NCBI GenBank assembly: GCA_018822845.1
Contig: JAHJJD010000085.1
Coordinates: 79,048-143,047 of the forward strand
Length of the DNA stretch: 64,000 nucleotides
Reading direction: 5' to 3'
From: Gammaproteobacteria bacterium
GTDB taxonomy: Bacteria; Pseudomonadota; Gammaproteobacteria; Thiotrichales; Thiotrichaceae
Shown piece after piece: positions 10,120 through 19,434 of the stretch. Both the position numbers and the translations under genes were made by a program. The notes under the pieces were generated by a model. The model did not search any database. It had not been told where the DNA came from and saw nothing but the letters and a program-made list of their open reading frames with translations. The first letter of the stretch is position 1. Every line of letters begins with the position of its first letter.

Positions 10120-10374
10120 ATGAGACACACCATCGAAATTGATTGCCCACCCGAATTACTGATCGGGTTACATTTGAATGCAGAGCGGTTTGCTGACTAC
10201 CTGAAGCGGCAAGCTGCGATCAGTTTGTTCAAGGAGGGGCGGGTCAGTTCCGGTACGGCTGCCAGTTGGCTGGGTGTACCGCGTGTCATGTTCCTGCAAA
10301 TGGCATGGGATGCAGGGGCGGTGTTACTGGAGGATTCCAGTGATGACCTGATGCGGGAAACCAGCCTGTTATGA
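10120..10374 (+). CDS. UPF0175-family small HTH protein (putative antitoxin)
   Basis: ATG at 10120 inside ORF 10048..10374; AISLFKEGRVSSGTAASWLGVPRVMFLQMAW typical of UPF0175; 4-bp overlap with next gene. Confidence 0.82.
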   Translation: MRHTIEIDCPPELLIGLHLNAERFADYLKRQAAISLFKEGRVSSGTAASWLGVPRVMFLQMAWDAGAVLLEDSSDDLMRETSLL

Positions 10375-10847
10375 GTATCGTCTTTTGTAATACCACGCCA
10401 TTCATCGCACTTGCCAGCATCAACCGAGTGGACTTGTTGCCTAAATGCTTTGGCAATATCCATGTTGTCACTGAAGTTATTGAGGAATGCGCAGTAGGTG
10501 GCCGAGTACAAGTGCCGGATTTATATTCGCTGAATTGGGTCATTCCTATCGTTTCAGAGCCTGTCGTGCATACCGGGATTTTATTGGAACTGGATAAGGG
10601 TGAAAAACACACCATTGATATGGCAAAGCGAAGTCAAGCTGAATGGGTCATCATTGATGAGAAAATCGGGCGCAATCTTGCCGAATACCTTGGTTTGCGC
10701 GTAACTGGCACATTGGGCATTCTGTTGAAAGCCAAACAGCAAGGCTGGATTGATTCCTTTTTGGATGCCGTCAGCGTTATGCAACAGCACGGTATCCGCT
10801 ATCACCCTGACTTGGTATTGAAATTGGCGCGTAGTGTCAATGAGTAA
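10371..10847 (+). CDS. DUF3368-family PIN-like protein (putative toxin)
   Basis: FCNTTPFIALASINRVDLL start, LDKGEKHTIDMAKRSQAEWVIIDEKIGRNLAEYLGLRVTGTLGILLKAKQQG. Confidence 0.83.
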   Translation: MSIVFCNTTPFIALASINRVDLLPKCFGNIHVVTEVIEECAVGGRVQVPDLYSLNWVIPIVSEPVVHTGILLELDKGEKHTIDMAKRSQAEWVIIDEKIGRNLAEYLGLRVTGTLGILLKAKQQGWIDSFLDAVSVMQQHGIRYHPDLVLKLARSVNE

Positions 10848-10907
10848 AGCTTGTAGGATGACGCGGATCATCATCTTGAAAGGCAGAACTATACTCTGCA
10901 AAAATAA

Positions 10908-13406
10908 TTATTTTCTTTGCAATGAATTAAGCTGATGTTTTACAAGACTATTCAAAAGATCCGGCCATTTTAGATGTCGTTCATTAAATACATCATCAAC
11001 AACTTTAGTTAAAGTTAACGGCATTGCCCTTCCTACTATATCTTCATATGCTGAAATCAAAATATCTCCAAGCTTTTTAAATTCCGACAATTCAACAACC
11101 ATAACTTTATCAGATGGATTTGCTGTTTTTGTTGCGCTAACTAATGGACCAACAAATAGTGGAATCTTTTCATTAACTTGATAATGATCATCAACCCATT
11201 GCATATGATCGGACAATTGACCTACATCTTCTTTCTTGTATGATGCTTCTTTTTCAGTTTTCGCCTCAATAACTAAAGCCACATTAGCGTTTATCCATAA
11301 AACATCCGGCCCAGTACCATGTTCATTGTCTGGTCGAGTAGAGTCAAGACCCAAATATTGACCAAGACATCTCAATGCTTCTTCTGTTTGTTTAAATGTC
11401 CCAGCACCATTCAACACTCCTAAATCTTGGTAGAATGTTTTTGGAACAGAAATTGAAGATCCTTTACCAATCAAAAAACCATTAGAAACGTTTTCAATCT
11501 GTTCCGGCACGGAATTTTCTAATTGGCTAATTTCATCATAAATATGCTTTGGAATATTCCTTGAGTTTCCATGTGCTCTTTTATAAAAACAAACTGCGTT
11601 TGAAGCATCTCCAGATAATTCAAAGCAATAACCAATCCATAAGGCATACCAAGAACCTAATCCAACACTATAAGCAAACGTATCGTTTAATTTCTTCTCT
11701 AATATCTTGATTGCCTCTACGTAATCTCTATTCCAGTACTTTTTGATGAAATTACTTTCCGCAATAGCCATATTTTTTAATTCATCGTCTGACGCTTTAA
11801 TTTCTTCTATTTCACAATCATCCATGAATTGCTCATATGCGCCAATCCACTCTTCTTTACGATTGAGACAAGAATCTGCCACAGATACAATATCATTTGG
11901 TGAATCAAAACTTTCAGAAACGTGCAGTCCTAATTTAATTTGCTTTTGCACAAAAGCAGGCAAATAAGCTTGATTTTTTGGTGTCAGCAGCCACTTAACA
12001 TACTCATCTCCCAAAATCAATACAACACCATGATCACTCATGCCCCGTGATATTCTTCCCAAGCTTTGTACAATTCTACAGGCTAATGTGGAACGCAGTA
12101 TATTAGAAAGTCTTAGTGACTCCCATAGGTACTTATCAGAGAGTCCTGTTCCGGTTGGCAGTCCATCCATAATAAGATGACGGCATGTATCACCTGGAAG
12201 ATCTATTCCATCATAGCGTGCTGCAAGAATTAATTTATCAGGACTGATACTGGCTTTAAAATTTCTTAAATCAGCAACAATATTATCCTTTTCAGGAATC
12301 TTACCAATATCTTCCCACTTTTTAGCCAGAAAATAATTGGGTGCCAATATAAGTGTTTTTCGATTCTTAATGAAATTCTTACTTATCTCATAATCATTTA
12401 CAACTCCATAAACTTGTTGAGGAAAAACAATTAATCTTTCACATTGTCCTGCTGGAGTGTCAGGCTCCACGACATAATCAAGCTCTCTACCAAAAGTTCT
12501 AATAAATGAATCAGAACTTAGCATTGTAGCACTCAGATATACTCTTCTGATTCCTTTCTGAAAATATGGAAGACTCATAATTGGAATGACTGGCGGAATA
12601 ATTTGAATACTTTTCCCTGAAATAAAATATGCACATAAATCAAGATGATCTTTCATGTGCATCCATGCAAACATCGTATTTTTATTATTGCTAACTCCTG
12701 CATCTATCAATAACCTTGTAATTTCAGAAATATTGCGCATAATTTCAAAAGGTGGAGCAAGCTCTACTTTATTATGCTCACCAGATAGCAATCCATCAAA
12801 AGTACCTGACTTACCTATAGATTGATAATAGGGTCTTAGTATATTCAATAATGAAGAAAACAAATTTTCATTATCGTTGCGATTCAATGCCAATGAAAAA
12901 TGATCCTTTATCATTCCTTCGGCGGTATGGGCATCATCAAAAATTAAGGCTGAAATCTCTTCATCTCTAAATTTTGATTTCCCATTGAATAATGCTTGAT
13001 ATGTTGTAAGACAAACAGCCTCCCCCTTATGAAACAAATCATTGCTGAATTCTCCACCATAATAGGTAGTTACTTTTATTCCATACCCATCCGCTTTTTC
13101 TCTGGTTTGTTCAATGAGCTGGATTGATGCACATGCATACATTACCTTGCCTTTTGTTTCATTAACCAGTGATTGTGCAACTAATAAGCCTATTAATGTT
13201 TTACCAGCACCAGTATTTAAAACTATAGCAACATCTTCGTTATTTCGATGCTCATGCCAATCACGCAAAGCATCCCCTTGACCAAGCCAGAGATCATTAA
13301 TGCCAGCATCTCTAATTTTTGACTTATTTTTTTGAAAAATCTCAATTGGGTCTATCAACCCGCTCTCTTTTTTCTTTGCTTTAATTTTACTAAAATCAAA
13401 CGCCAT
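10908..13406 (-). CDS. SF2 DinG/XPD-like helicase with C-terminal PD-(D/E)XK-like nuclease domain
   Basis: Walker A NTGAGKTLIG, motif II FDDAH, motif III YLSATM, motif VI QSLGRISRG; DLPGDTCRHLIMDGLPTG as in Rad3/DinG; C-terminal GPDVLWINANVALVIEAKTEKE (D...EAK) plus downstream Gln. Confidence 0.75.
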   Translation of the reverse strand: MAFDFSKIKAKKKESGLIDPIEIFQKNKSKIRDAGINDLWLGQGDALRDWHEHRNNEDVAIVLNTGAGKTLIGLLVAQSLVNETKGKVMYACASIQLIEQTREKADGYGIKVTTYYGGEFSNDLFHKGEAVCLTTYQALFNGKSKFRDEEISALIFDDAHTAEGMIKDHFSLALNRNDNENLFSSLLNILRPYYQSIGKSGTFDGLLSGEHNKVELAPPFEIMRNISEITRLLIDAGVSNNKNTMFAWMHMKDHLDLCAYFISGKSIQIIPPVIPIMSLPYFQKGIRRVYLSATMLSSDSFIRTFGRELDYVVEPDTPAGQCERLIVFPQQVYGVVNDYEISKNFIKNRKTLILAPNYFLAKKWEDIGKIPEKDNIVADLRNFKASISPDKLILAARYDGIDLPGDTCRHLIMDGLPTGTGLSDKYLWESLRLSNILRSTLACRIVQSLGRISRGMSDHGVVLILGDEYVKWLLTPKNQAYLPAFVQKQIKLGLHVSESFDSPNDIVSVADSCLNRKEEWIGAYEQFMDDCEIEEIKASDDELKNMAIAESNFIKKYWNRDYVEAIKILEKKLNDTFAYSVGLGSWYALWIGYCFELSGDASNAVCFYKRAHGNSRNIPKHIYDEISQLENSVPEQIENVSNGFLIGKGSSISVPKTFYQDLGVLNGAGTFKQTEEALRCLGQYLGLDSTRPDNEHGTGPDVLWINANVALVIEAKTEKEASYKKEDVGQLSDHMQWVDDHYQVNEKIPLFVGPLVSATKTANPSDKVMVVELSEFKKLGDILISAYEDIVGRAMPLTLTKVVDDVFNERHLKWPDLLNSLVKHQLNSLQRK

Positions 13407-13418
13407 CAGTAAATCCTC

Positions 13419-14756
13419 TTATGTTTTTCCTTGAAAAGACCAAGACAAGAATGATTGCTTGTTTCTTTCGGCTTTTTTCATAAAAATGCTAATCTCACTT
13501 TCCAGTCGCTCAATTGAATCTAGTTTCTCTTGAGCCAAAGCAACTATTTCTTTTTGCTCTTGAACAGAAGGAAGCGGGAACTCAATAGCTTGGACTCTTG
13601 TTTTATTTAACGCTTTTTGGTTATTTCCCGATCCGCGCCTTCTAGTAATTTCATATTGCTGCATCAAATAAAAATACAGATATTCCGAAGACATCTCATC
13701 AACACATTTCACAATAGCTGCTGTATTCTGATTATGAGCAGCATGTATATCCAGTATCGCAGCTTGTCCTCTGGTCTTTCCTTCGCCAATCATGCCGAGC
13801 ATTACCGTGCCCGGCGGGTGTAATTCTGCAGACGTATTTTTTAATCCATCGTCTGTAATCGTTTCTTTTGTTTTTTTGATACGACAAAATGCCACTTCAC
13901 CACTACTAACCCAATTAATGCCACCATCCCAATATTTAAGCTCTTTCCTGCTTGGTGTCGCACCAACATACACATCAAAGACTTGACCGATAGCCACCCA
14001 TTGCCACGTATCAGGTAAAATAATATCTGGAACTTCTTCTAATGGTTCTGGCTCCTTATATTTCCCTTTTGCTTTCTTCTGCTTCTCCACCAAAACCCTG
14101 TTTAATAACTCTGAAGCTGGCTCAAGTTTATCCTTATTCTCCTCCCGCCACTCCTTCGTCAACTCCCCCGTAACCGCAGCCTTCAACACCGACTGCCGAT
14201 ACTGCTTAAGCAACCGCTGAGTTTTCTTCAACTCATCAACACCCGCATCAATATGAGAAAAAAGCTCCTCAATCTTGGCAACAATCCGTTTTTGGTCGTT
14301 AACTGTTGGCGGTAAAGGAATGCAATGTGAAGAAAACTGTTCAAACTTGACTCGCGGTCTGTCGCCAGAATTCAAACTGGTTGCATAACGGACAAAACTG
14401 GATGAATTCAAAAAATATTGCAGGTATTTGTTATCAAGCTCTTCCGTTTCAGGAAAAACAATAAATTCCGCAGAACATAAACCTTCAAACGTTGGCTGAA
14501 AAACCTTGTTCAAATAAGGTCGCAATCTGCCATAAAGCACATCACCGGGCTGGAAATGTACAGCAGAGCTTTTCATTGAACTGGCAGGTACAGAACCTAA
14601 CAGACGCATAGTTTGTGCTTCAATATGATCCATTCCCAAAAATGGCAAGTCAGGCTTTTCTGCTGGTGATACTCGTGGTCTTGTTGGTTGGACAATTTCA
14701 CCAATAGGTTTAAATGTCCACCCTTCCGGCAATTCCCTTTGTGCCATTTCACTCAT
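13419..14756 (-). CDS. hsdS: Type I restriction-modification specificity subunit S
   Basis: Two target-recognition domains with IPLPPTVNDQKRIVAKIEELFSHIDAGVDELKKTQRLLKQYRQSVLKAAVTGELT; 4-bp overlap with hsdR. Confidence 0.93.
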   Translation of the reverse strand: MSEMAQRELPEGWTFKPIGEIVQPTRPRVSPAEKPDLPFLGMDHIEAQTMRLLGSVPASSMKSSAVHFQPGDVLYGRLRPYLNKVFQPTFEGLCSAEFIVFPETEELDNKYLQYFLNSSSFVRYATSLNSGDRPRVKFEQFSSHCIPLPPTVNDQKRIVAKIEELFSHIDAGVDELKKTQRLLKQYRQSVLKAAVTGELTKEWREENKDKLEPASELLNRVLVEKQKKAKGKYKEPEPLEEVPDIILPDTWQWVAIGQVFDVYVGATPSRKELKYWDGGINWVSSGEVAFCRIKKTKETITDDGLKNTSAELHPPGTVMLGMIGEGKTRGQAAILDIHAAHNQNTAAIVKCVDEMSSEYLYFYLMQQYEITRRRGSGNNQKALNKTRVQAIEFPLPSVQEQKEIVALAQEKLDSIERLESEISIFMKKAERNKQSFLSWSFQGKT

Positions 14757-17700
14757 GCAATCAAATATCCGTTCAGTTCGTTAATGATGGGTTGCAGGTC
14801 TTTGCCAAACAACTGCCGCGCTTTCAGCAAGCCGCCGTCCTGATTAAACGGCGTGTAGTCGAAGTCGTCCACGGTCATTTCGGCATTGCTGGCAATCTGG
14901 TCTTTGATCTTGCCCAGCCACGCGAGTTGTTCCGGCGCGAAGTCACGCGGTTGTTGCGCCAGCCAGTTGGCAAAGCGGGTTTCGACCAGTTCGGTGAAGG
15001 GTTCGAGTACGTCACTCAGCCCGGTGGAGAAGCGGATCAGGCTGATGATGTTGGTCAGCAGTTCACGCGGCGGCACGCCCTTGACGCGGTTGTGTTCGAG
15101 TTGCGCGTAAGCCTTCCACACCTCCAGCGGCGCGAGGTGGTACGGCGGCTGTTCGATGGCTTCCGCCAGTGCCTCAATGCGCTCATAACTGAGGTGGCGT
15201 TGCTGATAGGGCTGCTGGTAAATAAGCTGGAGTGCGTCGAGTTCGTCCTGATGGTCGCGGATGAATTGCTGCCAGTGGCAGATCAAAAGCTGTGCCTTTT
15301 CCGCGTCATACCCCGCACTCAGCAGCGCGTCGGCACTGTCGTCAATCAGTTGGTCGGTGTCGCGGCGCAGGCTTTCCAGCAATTCGCGCAAGTCGGGGTT
15401 GTGGAACGGCTTCACCAGCGTATCCGCCACCGGTTTGAAGGCTTGCTGGATGGCAGCCTCACTCGGCTGTTCCGCCCCCGTCGCCTGTTGCGCCGCCCGC
15501 AGCAGCACCTCGTCATCGGTGGCACGGATCAATTCCCCCGCCAGCAACGCCAACGGCTGCCCCGCGAGTTCCGCCACCCGCTGACGTTGCGCCGCATTCA
15601 GACGCAAATCCAGCCGGATCAAACGGTTGCCCAAGGTGCGCAAACTGTCGGTATGGCGGTCGCCCCGCGCAATCTGTTCCAGCAACTTGGCGGTGGAAAC
15701 GTTCGGTTTGCGTTCCAGCGAACGGGTTTCGGTCTTGTCGGTTTCAGTCACGCCCACGCAATCGACCAGCACGAAGCGGCTTTTGCCCGGTGCATCCGGC
15801 GTGACCTTGTGCAACTCGTCGGCACTGATCACCCGCGTGCCACGCCCCTTCATCTGTTCGTAATACGCCTGACTTTTCACGTCACGCATGAACACCACGC
15901 ATTCCAGCGGCTTGATGTCCGTCCCGGTGGCGATCATATCCACGGTCACGGCAACGCGGTAATGCGGGTCGGTGCGGAACGCCTTGATAGCATTTTCAGC
16001 CTCGCTCTTGCCGAGTTTGTAGGTGATTTTCCTGCAAAACGCATTGCCCTCGGCGAAGGCTTCGCGCATGGCATCCACAATCCGGTCGGCGTGGTCATCA
16101 TCCTTGGCGAACACCAGCGTTTTCGGCACCCATTCCATTTTGCCGCCCTGCCAACGGCGTTCGGGGAAGCATTCGCGCAAACAGCGATCCCGGAACGCCT
16201 CCACCACGGTGCGTATCTGGTTGGGCGCAAGCACACTGCGGTCAAGTTTCGGTGCTGCCCATTGCTCATCCTCGTCCAGCACTTCCAGCCGCTGCTCACG
16301 GGTCAGGCGGTCACGCACCTGCACCGCCGTGCCCGCCTCAATCAGCCCACCCTGCTCGGTCTTTTCGGTGCGGATGCGGTAAATGTCATAGCCGACATTC
16401 ACCTTATCCAGCACCGCAGCGGTATGGGTGTATTCCGACACCAGATTCTGCCCGAAAAAGCCGATGGTCTTTTTGGTCGGTGTCGCCGTCAACCCGATCA
16501 GGAACGCATCGAAATAATCCAGCACCTGCCGCCACAGGTTGTAGATCGAACGGTGGCATTCGTCGATGATAATCACGTCAAAGGCTTCGATGGGGATGGT
16601 GGGGTTGTAGTGGACTTGATGAAGAAAATCCTCCCCCAACCCCTCCTTTTGCAAAGGAGGGGAGCCACGCCGCGTCTTCGTTCGACTGTACGAAGCACTG
16701 TCCAGCTTCCCCCTTTGCAAAAGGGGGACTGAGGGGGATTTCTCTTCCTCCACCTCAAACCCCGACTGCTCATCCGCCGCCTCATCCAGCTCGCTGCCCG
16801 TCAATTGCGCATACAACCGCTGGATGGTGGAAATGGTCACTTTGGTAGCATCCGCAATCCCCGCCCGCCCCAGAATATTGACGTTGTAATGCTGGGTAAA
16901 CTTGCGCCCGTCATGCGGAATCACGAACTGCTCAAACTCATCCTTGGCATTGGTGGCAAGGTTGCCGCGATCCACCAGAAACAGTACCCGCCTGACCTTG
17001 GCGAATTTCGCCAGCCGATACACTTGCGTCACCGCCGTATAGGTCTTGCCCGAACCTGTCGCCATTTGCAGCAAAGCGCGGGGCTTACCTTGGTGCAGGC
17101 TGTGTTCGATGCCGGTAATCGCGTCAATCTGACAAGTGCGGAGGAAGAACCCCTCACCCCCCAGCCCCCTCTCCCTCAAGGGGCGAGGGGGAGCAAGAAG
17201 CTCTTCTCTTAGCCCCTCTCCCCTTGAGGGAGAGGGGTTGGGGTGAGGGGTAGAGGCGGTAGCCTCCAAAGGCGGCAGCCTTTGCAACCTTGCCCGCAAG
17301 CTATCGCCATCCTCCAACCAGCGTTTCAACGTTTCCGGCTGATGGAAATGGAACACATAGCGCGAACGCGGCGACGGGTCACGTTCATCCCGAAAACGGA
17401 TTTCATGGTTGGTAGCTTCATACAAGAATGGCAAAGGCTGTTGCGCCCCCACCCAACGCTCGACGTATTTGACGTTGGCAGCCGCATAACGCGCCGACTG
17501 TTCCGCCACTCCGCCCAGTTCCGTGCCTTCGCGCTTGGCTTCGATAATCCCGCAGGCTTTGCCTTCCACAAACAGCATGTAATCGGCAGGGCCAGAAGCG
17601 GTATCCATTTCCCGCACTGCCACGCCCAATCCAGCGAACAGGTTGAGGCGTTTTTTGTCCTGAATCACCCAGCCAGCGGCTTGCAGCTTGGCATCGATGT

Positions 17701-17758
17701 CAAGACGGGTCAGGGTTTCGGGTTTGGCGGTTTGTGTAGCCAGCGTAGTCATCCCCAA
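14753..17758 (-). CDS. hsdR: Type I restriction enzyme subunit R, with two in-frame repeat-derived insertions
   Basis: GIIEAKREGTELGGVAEQSARYA nuclease region, MATGSGKTYTAV Walker A, IIIDECHRSIYNLW motif II, GLTATPTKKTIGFFGQN. Confidence 0.93.
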   Translation of the reverse strand: MGMTTLATQTAKPETLTRLDIDAKLQAAGWVIQDKKRLNLFAGLGVAVREMDTASGPADYMLFVEGKACGIIEAKREGTELGGVAEQSARYAAANVKYVERWVGAQQPLPFLYEATNHEIRFRDERDPSPRSRYVFHFHQPETLKRWLEDGDSLRARLQRLPPLEATASTPHPNPSPSRGEGLREELLAPPRPLRERGLGGEGFFLRTCQIDAITGIEHSLHQGKPRALLQMATGSGKTYTAVTQVYRLAKFAKVRRVLFLVDRGNLATNAKDEFEQFVIPHDGRKFTQHYNVNILGRAGIADATKVTISTIQRLYAQLTGSELDEAADEQSGFEVEEEKSPSVPLLQRGKLDSASYSRTKTRRGSPPLQKEGLGEDFLHQVHYNPTIPIEAFDVIIIDECHRSIYNLWRQVLDYFDAFLIGLTATPTKKTIGFFGQNLVSEYTHTAAVLDKVNVGYDIYRIRTEKTEQGGLIEAGTAVQVRDRLTREQRLEVLDEDEQWAAPKLDRSVLAPNQIRTVVEAFRDRCLRECFPERRWQGGKMEWVPKTLVFAKDDDHADRIVDAMREAFAEGNAFCRKITYKLGKSEAENAIKAFRTDPHYRVAVTVDMIATGTDIKPLECVVFMRDVKSQAYYEQMKGRGTRVISADELHKVTPDAPGKSRFVLVDCVGVTETDKTETRSLERKPNVSTAKLLEQIARGDRHTDSLRTLGNRLIRLDLRLNAAQRQRVAELAGQPLALLAGELIRATDDEVLLRAAQQATGAEQPSEAAIQQAFKPVADTLVKPFHNPDLRELLESLRRDTDQLIDDSADALLSAGYDAEKAQLLICHWQQFIRDHQDELDALQLIYQQPYQQRHLSYERIEALAEAIEQPPYHLAPLEVWKAYAQLEHNRVKGVPPRELLTNIISLIRFSTGLSDVLEPFTELVETRFANWLAQQPRDFAPEQLAWLGKIKDQIASNAEMTVDDFDYTPFNQDGGLLKARQLFGKDLQPIINELNGYLIA
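16626..16742. repeat. Palindromic repeat element inside hsdR (Cys/Gly-poor SPSVPLLQRGK...RRGSPPLQKEG peptide)
   Basis: Inverted arms aaatcctcccccaacccctccttttgcaaaggagggg and ccccctttgcaaaagggggactgagggggattt around a central spacer. Confidence 0.82.
17150..17250. repeat. Palindromic repeat element inside hsdR (TPHPNPSPSRGEGL...PLRERGLGGEG peptide)
   Basis: Inverted arms cccctcaccccccagccccctctccctcaaggggcgagggg and cccctctccccttgagggagaggggttggggtgagggg. Confidence 0.85.
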
Positions 17759-17825
17759 TAGACAAATATGTTCTGGCGGAAATTATCGCGGTTAATCGTA
17801 CAAACAACAAGGGAATCTATTTTTA

Positions 17826-17893
17826 AAGAGGGCGTATGCAATACGCCCCTACGCAAATCATCCCCTGTAGGGGCGTATTGCATACGCCCTCTT
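17826..17893. repeat. 27-bp perfect inverted repeat with 14-nt loop between hsdM and hsdR
   Basis: aagagggcgtatgcaatacgcccctac (17826-17852) / loop gcaaatcatcccct / gtaggggcgtattgcatacgccctctt (17867-17893), exact reverse complement. Confidence 0.95.
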
Positions 17894-17897
17894 CCGC

Positions 17898-19370
17898 CTA
17901 CAACCCCGTATCAATCAATAGGGTTTCAACTGCCCGGAACTCTTCCAGTGCCGCTTCCAGTTGCTCGACAATCTCCGCCGCCAACACCTCTGGCGGTGGC
18001 AAGCTATCGGTGTCTTCCAGCGATTCATCTTTCAACCAGAAAATATCCAGGTTGGTTTTGTCACGCGCCAACAATTCGGCATAAGTGAAGGACTTCCAGC
18101 GTTCTGTTGCCGTAGAAACCTGCCGCTGGCTACGGTCATCAGCGCGGAAACAGGTGATGAATTCGGCGAAATCGCTTTTCGTCAGCCGGTTTTGCTTGAG
18201 GGTTTTATGCACGTTGGTACGGTAGTCGTAGACCCAAAGCTGCTTGGTCCACGCGGTTTTGGAAGCCGGTTTGGCATCAAAGAAAATCACATTGGCTTTC
18301 ACGCCTTGCGCATAAAAGATACCTGTCGGCAAACGCAACAGCGTGTGCAGGTCGCAACGTTCCATCAGGGTTTTGCGCACGGTTTCACCCGCACCGCCTT
18401 CAAATAATACGTTATCCGGTACGACCACCGCCGCCTTGCCGCCGATCTTGAGCATATTAGCGATGTGTTGCACGAAATTGAGCTGTTTGTTGGAGGTGGT
18501 TGCCCAGAAATCTTCGCGCTCAATGGTGAGCTTTTCCTGTTCCTTTTTGCCGCTTTTTTCATTGATGACGGTGATGGAGCTTTTCTTGCCGAACGGTGGG
18601 TTTGCCAGCACCATGTCTACACGCTCATCACCGACTTCTTTCGCCAACGCATCGTTGGATGCAATCGGGCATTCGTCACCGCCAATGCCGTGCAAATACA
18701 GGTTCATCGCACACAGGCGCACCACGCTGTCCACAATGTCGTTACCACGCAAAGCGTTTTCCTTGAGATGGCGTTGTTCCTTGCGTGAAGTGGCGCTTTT
18801 CGCCATGTAATCGTGTGCTGCCAGCAGGAAACCACCCGTGCCGCAAGCCGGGTCAGCCACGGTATCGGTGGGTTTGGGTTGCATCACCTCGACAATGGCT
18901 TCGATCAGCGGGCGTGGGGTGAAGTATTGGCCTGCGCCGCCTTTCACATCCTGCGCGTTGCGTTCCAGCAGACCTTCGTAGATTTCGCCTTTCACGTCGG
19001 CGGGCAGGCTTGACCATTGTTCCTTGTCGATCAGCTTGATCAGGCGTTCCAGCTTGGCGGGATCCTGAATCTTGTTTTGCGCCTTGCGAAAGATCGTGCC
19101 CAGCATGCCGCCGCGTTTGCCCAAGGCTTCCAGCGTGTGGCGGTATTGCAGTTCGAGGTCATCCCCATCCAGCTTCACCAGCCTAGGCCAGGCGTACAGG
19201 GCGGGAACTGCGCATTCCTGTCCCGCTTGGGCACGTTCTTCCGCCATTTTCAGGAAGATCAGGTAGGTGATCTGTTCGACGTAATCCCCGTAACCTACAC
19301 CGTCATCACGCAGGACGTGGGCATAGTTCCAGACACGGTTAACAATTTCGGATGCGCTCAATGTGGTCAT
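17898..19370 (-). CDS. hsdM: Type I restriction-modification methyltransferase subunit M
   Basis: MTTLSASEIVNRVWNYAHVLRDDG start (ATG at 19370 preferred over listed 19463); GGAGQYFTPRPLIEAIVEVMQP, ADPACGTGGFLLAAHDY, MVLANPPFG. Confidence 0.94.
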   Translation of the reverse strand: MTTLSASEIVNRVWNYAHVLRDDGVGYGDYVEQITYLIFLKMAEERAQAGQECAVPALYAWPRLVKLDGDDLELQYRHTLEALGKRGGMLGTIFRKAQNKIQDPAKLERLIKLIDKEQWSSLPADVKGEIYEGLLERNAQDVKGGAGQYFTPRPLIEAIVEVMQPKPTDTVADPACGTGGFLLAAHDYMAKSATSRKEQRHLKENALRGNDIVDSVVRLCAMNLYLHGIGGDECPIASNDALAKEVGDERVDMVLANPPFGKKSSITVINEKSGKKEQEKLTIEREDFWATTSNKQLNFVQHIANMLKIGGKAAVVVPDNVLFEGGAGETVRKTLMERCDLHTLLRLPTGIFYAQGVKANVIFFDAKPASKTAWTKQLWVYDYRTNVHKTLKQNRLTKSDFAEFITCFRADDRSQRQVSTATERWKSFTYAELLARDKTNLDIFWLKDESLEDTDSLPPPEVLAAEIVEQLEAALEEFRAVETLLIDTGL

Positions 19371-19434
19371 TCCCTGGTTGGCTGGGGCTACCTTGTAACA
19401 AACTTCCCCGTGAAAAGAAACGGCTGCCGCCCAA

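Noticed and set aside
14714-16732. 672-aa plus-strand ORF opposite hsdR
   Set aside because: Antisense of a clearly conserved HsdR with all helicase motifs; His/Gln/Arg-rich translation typical of antisense frames in GC-rich genes.
17150-17250. HsdR insertions as evidence of a pseudogene
   Set aside because: Both elements keep the reading frame and all conserved motifs flank them intact, so the gene is kept as a CDS.
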